Shown piece by piece: positions 16,407-25,358 of a stretch of 64,000 bases of DNA. The notes under the pieces were generated by a model. It did no database searches. It was not told where the DNA came from and saw only the letters and a list, made by a program, of their open reading frames with translations. The number at the start of each line of letters is the position of its first letter. The first letter of the stretch is position 1. The translations under genes and the position numbers were made by a program. This DNA is from Mycolicibacterium rutilum (GTDB taxonomy: Bacteria > Actinomycetota > Actinomycetes > Mycobacteriales > Mycobacteriaceae): positions 1,736,001-1,800,000 of the forward strand of contig NZ_LT629971.1 of the NCBI RefSeq assembly GCF_900108565.1, written 5' to 3'.

Positions 16407-17435
16407 GTGACCAATAAGATGTCGGCCGTCTTGTGGCGCCTCGGAATCTTCGTGGTCGTGTGCGCTCTGGGTGCCTTCGCCCTCATCGCCGTCTTCGCGC
16501 AGCTGCGCTTCGAGCGCGAACAGCGCTACACCGCTGTGTTCGCGAATGTCAGCGGACTGACGAGCGGCGACTTTGTCCGCATCGCCGGTGTCGAGGTCGG
16601 CAAGGTCAGAACCCTCACTGTCCGGGATGATTCCACCGTGGCGGTCGAGTTCGGGGCCGACGACTCGGTGGTACTCACCGACGGCAGCCGCGCTGTCATC
16701 AAATACGACAACCTGATCGGCGACCGTTACCTGGCGATCGAGGAAGGCGCGGGCGGAACCACGAAACTGCGGCCCGGCGACGCAATCCCGTTGGACCGCA
16801 CCGCGCCGGCACTGGATCTCGACGCCGTGATCGGGGGCTTCCGGCCTCTGCTGAACGCGCTAGACCCCACCCAAGTCAACACCCTCACCAGCCAGCTCAT
16901 CGCAGCCTTTCAGGGGCAAGGCGCCACGATCGGTTCCATACTGGCTCAGACCGCAGCGCTAACGAACACCCTGGCCGACCGGGACGAGCTCATCGGGCAA
17001 ACCATCGTCAACTTGAACGTGGTGTTGGGATCGCTGGCCGGGCACAGCGACCAGTTCGGCAAGGCCATCGACTCACTGTCGCAGCTCGTGCACGGACTTC
17101 AAGCCCGTAAACAGGACATTAGCAACGGAGTGGCCTACGCCAACGAGGCCGCCCGCTCGATCGCCGACCTTCTCGCCCAAGCACGACCACCGCTGCAGAA
17201 AACGGTCCATGAAACCGATCGCACCGCGACCGCTGTGCTCGCCGATCGCGACTATTTCGACAACCTCCTGAACACCCTGCCCGACACATATCGGGTAATG
17301 CTCCGGCAAGGTCTCTACGGCAACTACTTCACCTTCTACCTGTGCGATCTGCTGCTGAAAGTCAATGGGAAGGGTGGGCAGCCGGTGTACATCAAACTGG
17401 TCGAACAATCCAGCGGTAGGTGCACGCCCCAATGA
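16407..17435 (+). CDS. Mce-family protein MceB
   Basis: The 342-residue protein has an N-terminal anchor (about 10-32), an MCE domain (ANVSGLTSGDFVRIAGVEVGKV), an IKYDNLIGDRYLAI strand, a helical tunnel region and the Cys-containing C-terminus usual for MceB (YLCDLLLK, RCTPQ). GTG 16407 follows GGAGGGGAG. The 56-bp gap before it is the largest inside the mce operon. The stop overlaps mceC by ATGA. Confidence 0.93.
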   Translation: MTNKMSAVLWRLGIFVVVCALGAFALIAVFAQLRFEREQRYTAVFANVSGLTSGDFVRIAGVEVGKVRTLTVRDDSTVAVEFGADDSVVLTDGSRAVIKYDNLIGDRYLAIEEGAGGTTKLRPGDAIPLDRTAPALDLDAVIGGFRPLLNALDPTQVNTLTSQLIAAFQGQGATIGSILAQTAALTNTLADRDELIGQTIVNLNVVLGSLAGHSDQFGKAIDSLSQLVHGLQARKQDISNGVAYANEAARSIADLLAQARPPLQKTVHETDRTATAVLADRDYFDNLLNTLPDTYRVMLRQGLYGNYFTFYLCDLLLKVNGKGGQPVYIKLVEQSSGRCTPQ

Positions 17436-18760
17436 AGACCTTCAGCGAGCGCAACGTCATTGTCATCGGCGCCATCGGTGTCCTTCTCACCGCGGCTATC
17501 GTCGCTGGTGCGCTCAACTACAACAAGCTGCCGTTCGTTTCCTCCGGCAAGAGCTATTCGGCGTATTTCGACGAGGCCGGCGGACTGACCACCGGCGCCC
17601 CGGTGCGGGTGTCGGGGGCTCCCGCCGGCCAAGTGCAGAGCATCACCCTCGACGGGCAGTGGGTACTGGTCACGTTCACGGTAGCCGACGGCATCCGGCT
17701 GGGCGACCGTACCGAGGCGTCGATCAAGACGACCAGTGTGCTGGGCAATAAGGTCCTCGACCTCACGACCCGCGGCGCCGGGACGCTTGCGGGCACAATC
17801 CCCGTCGAGCGGACCACCTCGCCTTATCAGCTGCCGGACGCTATCGGAGACCTCACGACCACCATCAGCGGACTCGACACCGGCCAGCTGTCCGCCTCGC
17901 TGGCAGTGCTGTCCCAGACCCTCCAAGACACCCCCGACGATCTGCGGTTCGCCGTCGCCGGGATCGCCCGCTTCTCGGAAACCCTCAACCAGCGCGACGC
18001 CCAGCTGCGCGACTTACTGGCCCATGCCGCCAAGGCGACGACCGTCCTGGGCGAACGCAGCAACGACATCGTGCGGCTGATCTCCGACACCAACGCGGTG
18101 TTGGCGCAGCTGCGCACCCAAAGCGCAGCGCTCGACGAGATCTCGACCAGCATCTCCGCGGTAAGTCGCCAACTCGCGGGCTTCATCGCCGAGAACAAGA
18201 CAACACTCAAACCCGCCCTCGAGAAACTAAACGGGGTTCTCGCGATCCTCGACAACCGGAAAGCTCAGATCCAAGAATCCATCAAGGGTCTGGCCGCCTA
18301 CGCGATGCAGTTCGGCGAGACTATCGCAGCCGGCCCCTTCTTCAACGCCTACCTCGCCAACCTCGTGCCCGGACAGTTCATCCAACCGTTCGTCGATGCG
18401 GCGTTCTCCGATCTCGGTCTGGATCCCAACGTGCTCTTACCTTCTGAGCGCACCGACCCTCAGGTGGGCCAGCCCGGCACCCCGGCGCTGCCGATTCCGT
18501 ATCCGAGGACCGGCCAAGGGGGCGACCCCAAACTGACTCTGCCCGACGCGATCACCGGAAACCCGGGTGATCCCCGCTACCCGTATCGCGAATCGGTACC
18601 GGCCCCTCCGCCAGGTGGTCCCCCACCAGGTCCGCCGGCACCGCCACCACCCGATCAGCAGGCCCCGCAGCCGCCGACCCCAAGCCCGGTCGTCGTGCCG
18701 GCGCCCGACGAAGTCGCGCCGGGACCAACAGATTCCTCGATCCCCCAAGGCAGACGATGA
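17432..18760 (+). CDS. Mce-family protein MceC
   Basis: The 442-residue protein has a membrane anchor (about 8-28), an MCE domain (DEAGGLTTGAPVRVSGAPAGQV, IKTTSVLGNKVLDL), a coiled helical region, and a C-terminal tail very rich in Pro (about 385-440), as in other MceC proteins. ATG 17432 overlaps the mceB stop; the open frame 12 bases upstream is an artefact. It is coupled to mceD by ATGA. Confidence 0.93.
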   Translation: MKTFSERNVIVIGAIGVLLTAAIVAGALNYNKLPFVSSGKSYSAYFDEAGGLTTGAPVRVSGAPAGQVQSITLDGQWVLVTFTVADGIRLGDRTEASIKTTSVLGNKVLDLTTRGAGTLAGTIPVERTTSPYQLPDAIGDLTTTISGLDTGQLSASLAVLSQTLQDTPDDLRFAVAGIARFSETLNQRDAQLRDLLAHAAKATTVLGERSNDIVRLISDTNAVLAQLRTQSAALDEISTSISAVSRQLAGFIAENKTTLKPALEKLNGVLAILDNRKAQIQESIKGLAAYAMQFGETIAAGPFFNAYLANLVPGQFIQPFVDAAFSDLGLDPNVLLPSERTDPQVGQPGTPALPIPYPRTGQGGDPKLTLPDAITGNPGDPRYPYRESVPAPPPGGPPPGPPAPPPPDQQAPQPPTPSPVVVPAPDEVAPGPTDSSIPQGRR

Positions 18761-20103
18761 CGAACTCTCGGACCAAACTCGGATTGGCAATCATTTTGGT
18801 CAGCCTCGTCGTGGGCGGCGCGATTGCGGTGACACGCGCGGCACACGAGCTCGATCGTGTTCACGTCGTCGCCTACTTCGACAACAGCAACGGTGTGTTC
18901 GTCGGCGACGACGTCCGCATCAAGGGCGTCCGCGTCGGCAGGATCGAGGCCATCGAACCGCAACCCACACAGGTCAGAATCACCTTCTGGTTCGACGCGA
19001 AATACCCGGTGCCCGCCGACGCCAAAGCCGTGATCTTATCCCCGACACTGGTCACGTCCCGCGCCATCCAATTAACCCCGGGCTACACTGGTGGCCCGAC
19101 GCTGCAGAACAACGCGACCATCCCCCGGGCGCGCACCGCTGTTCCGGTGGAGTTCGACGAATTCCGCCAACAGCTCGAACGGCTGACCGCTTTGCTGCAG
19201 CCCACCGAGCCGGGCGAAGTGAGCACGCTGGGCTCCCTGGTGAACACCGCCGCCGACAACTTGCGCGGTCAGGGTCCGGCGATCCGCGACGCCATCATCA
19301 GGCTGTCCCAATCGGTGTCCGCGCTCGCCGATCACAGCCCGGACATCTTCACCAGCGTCAGAAACCTGTCGACACTGGTCTCGGCGCTGCAGGACAGCAC
19401 CGTCCTGATACGTCAGCTGAATCAGAACCTTGCGTCGGTCACCGGGCTTTTGGCCAACGAGCCCACCGAAGTCGGGGACGCGGTGAAAAACCTCAATGAC
19501 GTGGTGGGCGAGGTGACCGCGTTCGTCGCCGCAAACCGCGACACGATCGGCGCCACCTCGGACAAGTTGACGTCGGTTTCACAGGCGCTGACAGACAGCA
19601 CCGACGACATCGAACAGCTGCTGCACATCGCGCCGACGACGCTGTCTAACGCCGCCAACCTCTACCAGTCCGCCCAGGGCACGCTCACCGGAGCTCTTAA
19701 TGTCGCCAACTTCTCCGATCCGATCACCTTTTTGTGCGGCGCAGTGCAGGCCGCCTCGCGACTGAACAACGAGCAGTCGGCGAAATTATGTGTGCAGTAC
19801 TTGGCGCCGATCATCAAGAACCGCCAATACAACTTCCCGCCGATCGGGGTCAACCCCTTCGTCGGTGCGACTGTTCGACCGAATGAAGTCACCTACAGCG
19901 AGGATTGGATGCGCCCGGACTACGTTCCGCCGCAGCCGACGCTGCCGGCCGCGACCGGCGCCGACCCGGACGCGCCGCCACCGCTTACCGGGCCGACGCT
20001 GCCCGCCGAAGCTCCGGTGCCGATTCCGGACCCGTCGAATCGGCAGACCGATCCGGCCGCCGGGTTGCCCGGCATGATGATTCCGCACGGGGGCGGTTCA
20101 TGA
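18757..20103 (+). CDS. Mce-family protein MceD
   Basis: The 448-residue protein has an N-terminal anchor (LGLAIILVSLVVGGAIAV), an MCE domain (YFDNSNGVFVGDDVRIKGVRVGRI), long amphipathic helices with Asn/Gln-rich spacing, an FLCGAVQAASRL segment and a Pro-rich tail. ATG 18757 overlaps the mceC stop, and its own stop overlaps the mceE start. Confidence 0.93.
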   Translation: MTNSRTKLGLAIILVSLVVGGAIAVTRAAHELDRVHVVAYFDNSNGVFVGDDVRIKGVRVGRIEAIEPQPTQVRITFWFDAKYPVPADAKAVILSPTLVTSRAIQLTPGYTGGPTLQNNATIPRARTAVPVEFDEFRQQLERLTALLQPTEPGEVSTLGSLVNTAADNLRGQGPAIRDAIIRLSQSVSALADHSPDIFTSVRNLSTLVSALQDSTVLIRQLNQNLASVTGLLANEPTEVGDAVKNLNDVVGEVTAFVAANRDTIGATSDKLTSVSQALTDSTDDIEQLLHIAPTTLSNAANLYQSAQGTLTGALNVANFSDPITFLCGAVQAASRLNNEQSAKLCVQYLAPIIKNRQYNFPPIGVNPFVGATVRPNEVTYSEDWMRPDYVPPQPTLPAATGADPDAPPPLTGPTLPAEAPVPIPDPSNRQTDPAAGLPGMMIPHGGGS

Positions 20104-21239
20104 CGGGGAAGCGCTTCGCTCGCGCCGCCGCGGTGATCATGATCGCGCTGACCGTCGCCGGGCTGTCGGGATGCGGCTTTCGCGGGTTGAACTCCTTTCG
20201 GCTGCCCGGGACGCAAGGCCAAGGGCAGGGCTCCTACACGATTCAGGCCGAAATGCCCGATGTCGAAACCCTTCAGCCGAACTCACGTGTCCGCGTGGGC
20301 GACGTCAATGTGGGCACCGTCACGAAGATCGAGCGTCGAGGCTGGCATGCGCTGCTCACACTCGCACTCAACGGCGACGTCGACCTTCCCGCCAACTCGA
20401 CCGTGTCGTTGGGTCAAACCAGCCTGCTGGGCTCACTGCACATCGAGTTGGCACCCCCCACCGATGTTCGTCCCGCGGGAAAACTCCGGGCCGGTTCACT
20501 GATCCCGTTGACCTCAGCTGGGGCTTACCCGTCTACCGAACAGACCCTGGCGTCGGTATCCCTCCTGCTCAACGGTGGCGGAGTGGGGCAAGTACAGGAC
20601 ATCACCACCGCCCTCACGTCTGCGCTGGGAGGCCGCGAAGCCGACTTCCGCAGCCTGCTTACACAATTGGACACCTTCACCGCGAACGTCAACGGTCAAA
20701 TCGGCGACATCATCGCGGCCACAGACAGCCTCAACAATCTGGTCGCCCAGTTCGCGGCGCAAAAGCCGATCATCGACAAGGCCCTGGAAACAATCCCCGA
20801 CGCGCTGGCGGTTATCAACGCCGAACGCGATCAGCTGGTGGAGGCGGTCGACCAGCTCGGCAAATTCAGCGCGCTGGCCGCCGACACGGTCAACCAGTCC
20901 CAAGAGTCGTTGATCCAGATCCTGAACGACATGGGACCGGTACTGGAATCACTGGCTAACGCCGGCCCGGCGCTGACCCGGTCCCTGAACCTGTTCACCA
21001 CGATTCCGTTCGTGAAAGACAACCTGACCAAGTGGTGGCGCGGTGACTACGCCAACATCACCACGATCGTGGACCTGACTTTGAGTCGTATCGACGCGGG
21101 GCTGTTCACCGGTACCCGGTTCGAAGGGCACCTCACCGAACTGGAATTGCAGTGGGGCCGCACGATCGGACAACTGCCCAGCCCCTACACCGCGCGAAAC
21201 CCGTTGATCGTCCCCTACCGGCTGGATCAAGGACCGTAA
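20100..21239 (+). CDS. Mce-family lipoprotein MceE
   Basis: The 379-residue protein has a lipoprotein signal peptide ending in the lipobox LSGC (Cys25). This is the usual feature of MceE (LprK-type) subunits, which are anchored by lipid rather than a helix. The MCE domain follows (DVETLQPNSRVRVGDVNVGTV, LGQTSLLGSLHIEL). ATG 20100 overlaps the mceD stop; a longer open frame upstream is an artefact. The stop overlaps mceF by TAATG. Confidence 0.94.
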   Translation: MTGKRFARAAAVIMIALTVAGLSGCGFRGLNSFRLPGTQGQGQGSYTIQAEMPDVETLQPNSRVRVGDVNVGTVTKIERRGWHALLTLALNGDVDLPANSTVSLGQTSLLGSLHIELAPPTDVRPAGKLRAGSLIPLTSAGAYPSTEQTLASVSLLLNGGGVGQVQDITTALTSALGGREADFRSLLTQLDTFTANVNGQIGDIIAATDSLNNLVAQFAAQKPIIDKALETIPDALAVINAERDQLVEAVDQLGKFSALAADTVNQSQESLIQILNDMGPVLESLANAGPALTRSLNLFTTIPFVKDNLTKWWRGDYANITTIVDLTLSRIDAGLFTGTRFEGHLTELELQWGRTIGQLPSPYTARNPLIVPYRLDQGP

Positions 21240-22693
21240 TGTACCTGAGCAAACGAGTCCGGCTGCAACTGGCCATCTTCGCCATGGTGACCGTGGTGGC
21301 CGGTGGAAGCATGGCCTTCGCCTATCTTCGGCTGCCAAGCCTGCTCTTCGGTGTCGGCCGCTACCAAGTCACCATGAAGCTTCAGGACGCAGCAAGCCTG
21401 TACCGCGACGCCAACGTCACCTACCGGGGCACAACGGTGGGCCGGGTCTCAGACGTCCGCCTCAGCGACGCCGGGGTCGACGCCATGCTGTCGCTGCAAT
21501 CGGACACCAAGATCCCAGCAGACCTCGATGCCCACGTGGGCAGCCACACCGCGGTCGGCGAGTTGTTCGTCGACCTCGTGCCGCGAAGCGGTGACGGTGC
21601 GCCGCTGAAGAACGGCGACGTCATCCCGGCCGACCGCACCTCGGTGCCCCCCGACATCAACGCCTTGCTACGCGCGGTCAACACCGGTGTTCAGGCGATC
21701 CCCCGCGACAACCTCACGACGGTCATCGACGAGTCCTACATCGCTTTCGGCGGCCTGGGTCCCGACCTGGCCCGGCTGACGCGGGGCGCCACCACGCTGG
21801 CCATCGACACGCGCAACAACCTACCCGCCCTGACCACCCTCATCGACGACGCCAAACCCATCCTCGACGCCCAAACCGAAACCTCCGATTCCATCCAGAC
21901 CTGGGCGAGCAACCTCGCTCAAGTCACCAATCAGCTGCAGCTGCAGGATGAATCGGTGCAGGGCTTACTGGTCAACGGACCCCCCGCCGCAGACCAGGTA
22001 CGTCAGCTCTTCGAACGGGTACAGCCCACCCTGCCCATCCTGCTGGCCAATCTCGTCAGCCTCGGGCAGGTGGCGCTGACCTATCAACCCAACCTCGAGC
22101 AGATCCTCGCCCTGTATCCGATCGAGATCGCCGGCCTCCAGGGTGCCGCGCTGGCCAACCGGAACACCAAACAGGACTACAAAGGCCTGTTCCTGTCGTT
22201 CAACCTGAACCTCAATGTGCCGCCGCCGTGCAGAACGGGATACCTACCTGCCCAACAACAACGCGCACCGTCTGAAGTGGATTATCCACCGAAGCCGCCA
22301 GGTGACTTGTACTGTCGGATCCCGCAGGAGTCCGGCCTCACGAACGTCCGCGGGGCCCGCAACCTGCCGTGTGTGACTCGGCCGGGGAAGCGCGCGCCGA
22401 CGGTGAAGATGTGCGAGAGCGACGAGAACTACGTACCGCTCAATGAGGGCACCAACTGGAAAGGTGATCCGAACGCGACGCTGTCCGGTCAGCCGGTTCC
22501 GCAGCCGCCGCCAGACCCGCCCCCCCCTGTGCCGGTGACCGCCCCGATTGCGGTCGCCGAGTACGACCCGAGCACCGGCAGCTACATCGGACCTGATGGC
22601 AAACAGTACAGGCAAGCGGATTTGGGCCAGAATGCTGTCGGGCAGCACACCTGGCAGGACATGCTGCTTCCGCCAAAGGACGGTAAACCGTGA
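21239..22693 (+). CDS. Mce-family protein MceF
   Basis: The 484-residue protein has an N-terminal anchor (about 8-30), an MCE domain (QDAASLYRDANVTYRGTTVGRV, HTAVGELFVDLV), a helical region and a C-terminal extension with several Cys and a Pro-rich stretch. The extension (about 385-484) is longer than the core family and may extend from the needle. ATG 21239 overlaps the mceE stop. Confidence 0.93.
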   Translation: MYLSKRVRLQLAIFAMVTVVAGGSMAFAYLRLPSLLFGVGRYQVTMKLQDAASLYRDANVTYRGTTVGRVSDVRLSDAGVDAMLSLQSDTKIPADLDAHVGSHTAVGELFVDLVPRSGDGAPLKNGDVIPADRTSVPPDINALLRAVNTGVQAIPRDNLTTVIDESYIAFGGLGPDLARLTRGATTLAIDTRNNLPALTTLIDDAKPILDAQTETSDSIQTWASNLAQVTNQLQLQDESVQGLLVNGPPAADQVRQLFERVQPTLPILLANLVSLGQVALTYQPNLEQILALYPIEIAGLQGAALANRNTKQDYKGLFLSFNLNLNVPPPCRTGYLPAQQQRAPSEVDYPPKPPGDLYCRIPQESGLTNVRGARNLPCVTRPGKRAPTVKMCESDENYVPLNEGTNWKGDPNATLSGQPVPQPPPDPPPPVPVTAPIAVAEYDPSTGSYIGPDGKQYRQADLGQNAVGQHTWQDMLLPPKDGKP

Positions 22694-23355
22694 GCATGCA
22701 CACCGCCGACGACCCCCCCGGCGACGATCCCACACCGTGCTCGCCTGCCCCTGATGACACCCTCGATGTCGGCACCGACAAGGGCGCTGGCGGTGCGGGC
22801 GCCGACAGCGAGGACACCGAAGTCGTCGACGGCAAACACCAGCGGGACACCTCTCGCGCCTGGCGCAACCGAATGCCGCCGCAGCGACTGGCGCTTGTGA
22901 TGGGATCGGTAGCAGCCGTGACGATGGGAGCACTGACCAGTTGGCTTGGCTTCCAGACCCACCAAGCGCATCAGGCATCCGAACAACGTCAGCTATTCGT
23001 GCAGGTCGGACGGCAAGGCGCACTGAATCTAACCACGATCGACTGGCAGCACGCCGACGTCGATGTCAAGCGCATTCTCGACTCGGCTACCGGCACGTTC
23101 TACGACGAGTTCTCCCAGCGGTCACAGCCGTTCATCGACGTGGTCAACAAAGTAAAGTCGAAATCGGTGGGCACCATTACCGAGGCCGGCTTGGAATCGC
23201 ATTCCCGTGACACGGCCCAGGTGCTGGTCGCAGTCAGCGTGAAGACCACGGTCGGCGATGGGCCCGAACAGGAACCCCGAGCATGGCGAATGCGCGTCAC
23301 GGTGCAGAAAGTCGGCAACGATGCGAAGGTCGCCGACGTGGAGTTCGTGGTATGA
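22690..23355 (+). CDS. Mce-associated membrane protein 1
   Basis: The 221-residue protein has a charged N-terminus of about 65 residues, one transmembrane helix (about 67-88) and an NTF2-like extracytoplasmic domain. This is the layout of Mam/OmamA-type proteins that stabilise Mce complexes. The key block is VKRILDSATGTFYDEFSQRSQPF. Start is GTG 22690 overlapping the mceF stop, or ATG 22696. It overlaps the next gene by ATGA. Confidence 0.88.
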   Translation: MSMHTADDPPGDDPTPCSPAPDDTLDVGTDKGAGGAGADSEDTEVVDGKHQRDTSRAWRNRMPPQRLALVMGSVAAVTMGALTSWLGFQTHQAHQASEQRQLFVQVGRQGALNLTTIDWQHADVDVKRILDSATGTFYDEFSQRSQPFIDVVNKVKSKSVGTITEAGLESHSRDTAQVLVAVSVKTTVGDGPEQEPRAWRMRVTVQKVGNDAKVADVEFVV

Positions 23356-24011
23356 GGAATTCACCAGCGAAAGTCGAGCCCGATGACGGCGACGCCGCCC
23401 ACTCCGCCGGAGCCGACGCCCAACCACCATCACCCGAGAAAACATCGAAGAGCGCGTCGGGATGCGAGGCCGCCGTAGCGCCAGAATGCCTGGACCGCGA
23501 CGATGTGGCCTCGACAGACAATCGTCGCGGCACTTTCGTGCGGATGCTCGGATTCTGGCTCTTGCCCTCTATCGCGTTGTTGTCCGCGCTGGGCGCGGCC
23601 TACTTCAAGTATCAAGAAGGGACCGCCGGTGACGAGGATCGCGCCCGCGTTGAAACCGTTCAGGTCGCCACCGAAGCGACGGTCGCGATGCTGTCCTACA
23701 CACCCGAAACGGCAGCCGAGAAACTCAAGGCCGCGCGCGATCGACTGACGGGACCATTTCGCGGTTCATACACATCGTTGACTGAGGATGTCGTGATTCC
23801 TGGGGCGCAGCAGCAACGAATCTCAGCCACCGCCAGGGTGTCAGCCGCCGCCTCCGTCTCCGTAAGCAAGAACCGTGCCATCGTCATGGTGTTCGTCGAC
23901 CAAACCACCACTGTGGGCAAAGACGCGCCGACAGAGACCGACTCCGTAGTCCAGGTCAGCCTCGACAAGGTCGGATCCCACTGGTTGATATCGGGTTTCG
24001 AGCCGAAATGA
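23352..24011 (+). CDS. Mce-associated membrane protein 2
   Basis: The 219-residue protein has the same layout as its neighbour: a cytoplasmic tail, one transmembrane helix (about 66-85), then an extracytoplasmic domain with LSYTPETAAEKLKAARDRLTG and VFVDQTTT blocks typical of Mce-associated proteins. ATG 23352 overlaps the previous stop; the open frame to 23283 is an upstream extension. It ends the mce operon proper. Confidence 0.87.
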   Translation: MRNSPAKVEPDDGDAAHSAGADAQPPSPEKTSKSASGCEAAVAPECLDRDDVASTDNRRGTFVRMLGFWLLPSIALLSALGAAYFKYQEGTAGDEDRARVETVQVATEATVAMLSYTPETAAEKLKAARDRLTGPFRGSYTSLTEDVVIPGAQQQRISATARVSAAASVSVSKNRAIVMVFVDQTTTVGKDAPTETDSVVQVSLDKVGSHWLISGFEPK

Positions 24012-24080
24012 GCACCATCCGAACTTCAAGGTCGGCTGGTGGCCCCCGAGTCCGCCGATAACAACGTGTGAGGAGTGACC

Positions 24081-25223
24081 TTGAGTGCCGTGCGCGCAGT
24101 GAGACCATTTAGCATCCACGTCGCCGATGACGTTCTCGACGATCTACGAACGCGTCTTTCGCGGACCCGTTGGCCGGAAGCCGAATGTGTACCGGACTGG
24201 ACCCAGGGCATCCCGCTCGGGTACACCCGCGAACTGGCCGCCTATTGGGCCGACGGATACGACTGGCGGTCCCGTGAAGCCGCCCTCAACCGATTCGATC
24301 AGTTCGTCGTCGAAATCCACGGCGTGGACATCCATTTCATCCACCAGCGATCTCCGCACCAAGAGGCTTTTCCGCTGGTGATCACCCACGGCTGGCCCGG
24401 CTCGATCGTGGAGTTTCACAACGTGATCGAGCCGCTGACCAACCCGACTGCCCACGGGGGACGGGCCGAGGACGCCTTCCACGTGGTGTGCCCGGCGCTT
24501 CCGGGCTACGGTTTCTCCGGCAAGCCCACCAACGCCGGCTGGGGTGTCGGGAAGATCGCGCAGGCCTGGGAGACGCTCATGCTGCGCCTTGGCTACCAGC
24601 GCTACGGCGCCCAGGGCGGCGACTGGGGCGCAGCGATCACCACACAAATGGGCCGCAACCGCGGCCACTGCGCCGCCATCCATCTGAATATGCCGATCGC
24701 TTACCCTCCAGCGGGCGGCATCACCGATCCGACCGAGGAAGAACAGCTGGCCCTGGCCGCCCTGACGACTTATCAGCGTTGGGAGACAGGCTATTCCGAG
24801 CAGCAGTCCACCCGGCCTCAGACCGTCGGCTACGGACTGGCCGATTCGCCGGTCGGCCAGATGGCCTGGATCGTCGAGAAATTCGCAGCGTGGATGGACT
24901 GCGACGGCCATCCCGAGAACGTGCTCAGCCGCGATGAGCTCCTCGACAACGTCATGATGTACTGGGCTACCAATAGTGGCTCCTCCTCGGCCCGGTTGTA
25001 CTGGGAGAGCTTCAAGACCCTGGACGCGACAACTCGTGTGGAATTGCCCACTGGTATTGCTGCCTTCCCCAAGGAGGTCCTGCCCGCACCGCGAAGTTGG
25101 TGCGAACCGATCTACAACATCACCCATTGGACGACCATGCCGCGCGGCGGGCACTTCGCCGCTCTGGAACAACCGAGGCTCTTCGTCGACGACATCCGCG
25201 CATTCTTCGAATCCGTGCGGTGA
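24081..25223 (+). CDS. Epoxide hydrolase, alpha/beta-hydrolase fold with EHN domain
   Basis: The 380-residue enzyme would convert an epoxide to a vicinal diol. The N-terminal EHN domain (PFSIHVADDVLDDLRTRL) is followed by the hydrolase core: oxyanion-hole HGWPGS (103-108), nucleophile Asp181 in GGDWGA, and a late catalytic His near MPRGGHFAALEQP. It resembles microsomal-type epoxide hydrolases. TTG 24081 is chosen because AGGAG lies 5 bases before it; GTG 24075 would overlap that site. It follows the mce operon by 69 bp and may be co-transcribed. Arene-oxide or alkene-oxide detoxification fits the island (inference). Confidence 0.9.
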   Translation: MSAVRAVRPFSIHVADDVLDDLRTRLSRTRWPEAECVPDWTQGIPLGYTRELAAYWADGYDWRSREAALNRFDQFVVEIHGVDIHFIHQRSPHQEAFPLVITHGWPGSIVEFHNVIEPLTNPTAHGGRAEDAFHVVCPALPGYGFSGKPTNAGWGVGKIAQAWETLMLRLGYQRYGAQGGDWGAAITTQMGRNRGHCAAIHLNMPIAYPPAGGITDPTEEEQLALAALTTYQRWETGYSEQQSTRPQTVGYGLADSPVGQMAWIVEKFAAWMDCDGHPENVLSRDELLDNVMMYWATNSGSSSARLYWESFKTLDATTRVELPTGIAAFPKEVLPAPRSWCEPIYNITHWTTMPRGGHFAALEQPRLFVDDIRAFFESVR

Positions 25224-25279
25224 TGCGGCCAGCCGGCAGGCAACGAAGCTTTGGGAGCACGCTTTCGATGAGCTAAACT

Positions 25280-25294
25280 TTCTGTATTGCGGAG
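25280..25294. promoter_or_regulatory. Degenerate copy of the CTCTG-N5-CAGAG palindrome
   Basis: TTCTGTATTGCGGAG differs from the CTCTG-N5-CAGAG sites elsewhere at two arm positions. It lies 64 bp upstream of the aldehyde dehydrogenase start, next to a TATTAT that could be a -10 box (25296-25301). The match could be chance. Confidence 0.25.
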
Positions 25295-25358
25295 ATATTA
25301 TCTGCTAGCAAGAGGATGCCCGCTGACAAGCACGTGTCAACTATCAAGGAGGCGATGA

